DNA of 24,590 nt from 2-02-FULL-45-10 sp046590235. GTDB taxonomy: Bacteria > Patescibacteriota > Patescibacteriia > Magasanikbacterales > GWA2-37-8. Location: NCBI GenBank assembly GCA_046590235.1, contig JBKJTY010000031.1:1-24590 (forward strand). The letters are read 5' to 3'. Below are positions 23,842-24,590 of the stretch, one piece after another. The notes below the pieces were generated by a model that worked only from the letters and a program-made list of their open reading frames with translations, was not told the DNA's origin and searched no databases. Each line of letters opens with the position of its first letter. Position 1 is the stretch's first letter. The translations under genes and the position numbers were made by a program.

Positions 23842-24525
23842 ATGAAAGATCAAAAACCAATTTCAAAACCAAAAATGCCGACTACCCAGCAAAATTTGCT
23901 GATTTCTGAAATCAAACAGGATACAGTAGTGCTTAAAGATGGTACGCTTCGCGCGGTACTCATGGTTTCAAGTATTAATTTTGCATTGAAAAACGAGGAT
24001 GAACAGAGCGCGATTATTTCAGGTTACGTATCTTTCTTAAATTCACTAGACCACCCGCTACAGATTCTCATCCAGTCACGCAAGTTACAGATTAAGCCAT
24101 ACATCGACCGCTTACTAGAACAAGAGCGCAAGCAGCAAAATGAACTATTACGTACCCAAATTGCCGATTACCGCGCATTTGTGAACGAGCTCGTTTCGCT
24201 TGGTGAAATTATGAGTAAGCAGTTTTATGTTGTGGTGCCGTATGACCCTCGTTCTAATAAGAGTAAGGGCTTTTTCTCTCGCTTAAGCGAAGTTATTAGT
24301 CCGGGTAATGCGATTAAAGTGAAGGGCGAAAAATTCACCAAACGTAAAGCGGATTTAGAGTCACGTGTCCGGCAGGTAGAGAGTGGGCTTGGTAGTATTG
24401 GATTGACGAGTGTCCGTCTTGATACACAGTCACTCATTGAATTATATTTCTCAACCTACAATACAGACATCGCACTCTCACAAGAGATTGGTAATCTGAG
24501 TGAACTCAGAGTTGAACAACAATAA
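23842..24525 (+). CDS. VirB4/TraC-like N-terminal-domain protein, separate from the ATPase
   Basis: This 227-residue protein resembles the N-terminal non-ATPase domain of VirB4/TraC-like proteins. The pattern LKDGTLRAVLMVSSINFALKNEDEQSAIISGYVSFLNSLDHPLQILIQSRKL (residues about 32-82) is followed by a helical segment and FYVVVPYDP (about 130-138). Near the end there is VRLDTQSLIELYFSTYNT. No Walker motifs are present. In many systems this domain is fused to the ATPase; here it is its own gene, ending 10 bases before the next ATG. It is probably the membrane-proximal part of the secretion motor. Confidence 0.82.
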   Translation: MKDQKPISKPKMPTTQQNLLISEIKQDTVVLKDGTLRAVLMVSSINFALKNEDEQSAIISGYVSFLNSLDHPLQILIQSRKLQIKPYIDRLLEQERKQQNELLRTQIADYRAFVNELVSLGEIMSKQFYVVVPYDPRSNKSKGFFSRLSEVISPGNAIKVKGEKFTKRKADLESRVRQVESGLGSIGLTSVRLDTQSLIELYFSTYNTDIALSQEIGNLSELRVEQQ

Positions 24526-24535
24526 TAAAAAAAGT

Positions 24536-24590
24536 ATGGCATTCAAACCAACAAGCGTCAGCCGTGAAACGGGCGAAAAGGAAAACCTCG
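24536..24590 (+). CDS. Start of a downstream gene, probably the VirB4-type ATPase (cut by window end)
   Basis: Eighteen codons are visible: MAFKPTSVSRETGEKENL. They follow the VirB4 N-terminal-domain gene by 10 bases, with the same T-before-ATG context. No functional motif is included. Identity as the VirB4 ATPase is inferred only from the expected operon order. Confidence 0.6.
   Translation, partial: MAFKPTSVSRETGEKENL

Noticed and set aside
1..24590. tRNA, rRNA genes or CRISPR arrays
   Set aside because: No cloverleaf with a conserved T-arm, no rRNA-like segment and no regularly spaced direct repeats were seen on reading both strands.

Overview
The window looks like chromosomal DNA of a Patescibacteria (Candidate Phyla Radiation) member, probably Parcubacteria-like. 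This is inferred from gene content and style, not from a marker gene. The plus-strand genes are AT-rich (a 60-base sample at 9961-10020 has 22 G+C). They are tightly packed and mostly lack a Shine-Dalgarno (SD) sequence, with T just before nearly every ATG. They include a PrgI/VirB4-type secretion cluster beside a very large cysteine-rich secreted protein. UGA is used as a stop and release factor 2 is present, so the genetic code is standard.

Region 1 (1-2200) is the groES-groEL operon, with a palindromic repeat between the two genes and two terminators after groEL. Region 2 (2204-2471) is a small GC-rich minus-strand gene for a 52-residue helix-turn-helix-like protein, with a strong SD. Region 3 (2465-5860) is a four-gene operon from a clear promoter: a COG2426-type membrane protein, prfB, a tsaC-type gene and a DUF4015-type glycosidase-like protein, spaced 1-3 bases apart. 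Region 4 (5851-6211) is a compact element: a GIY-YIG nuclease gene enclosed by perfect 30-bp inverted repeats. Shorter palindromic relatives or analogues lie at 328-412 and 7084-7155. rsmA follows.

Region 5 (7189-15716) encodes a membrane-anchored protein with two calcium-binding-type repeats and a 2632-residue secreted, cysteine-rich modular protein. Region 6 (15717-17800) is a GC-rich minus-strand island with two putative lipoprotein genes. Each has its own promoter and SD, and one has a long structured leader.

Region 7 (17800 to the end) is a type IV secretion-like operon from a near-consensus promoter. It encodes a VirB6/TrbL-like membrane protein with a long helical tail, two unrecognised proteins, a PrgI-family membrane protein, a VirB4-like N-terminal-domain protein, and the first codons of what is probably the VirB4 ATPase. 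A plausible reading is that regions 5 and 7 together make a cell-envelope machine with a giant surface protein, interrupted by the foreign-looking lipoprotein island.

The most interesting items are the GIY-YIG gene inside perfect inverted repeats, the giant cysteine-rich protein next to secretion genes, and the three GC-rich minus-strand genes that differ from their surroundings in composition and translation signals.
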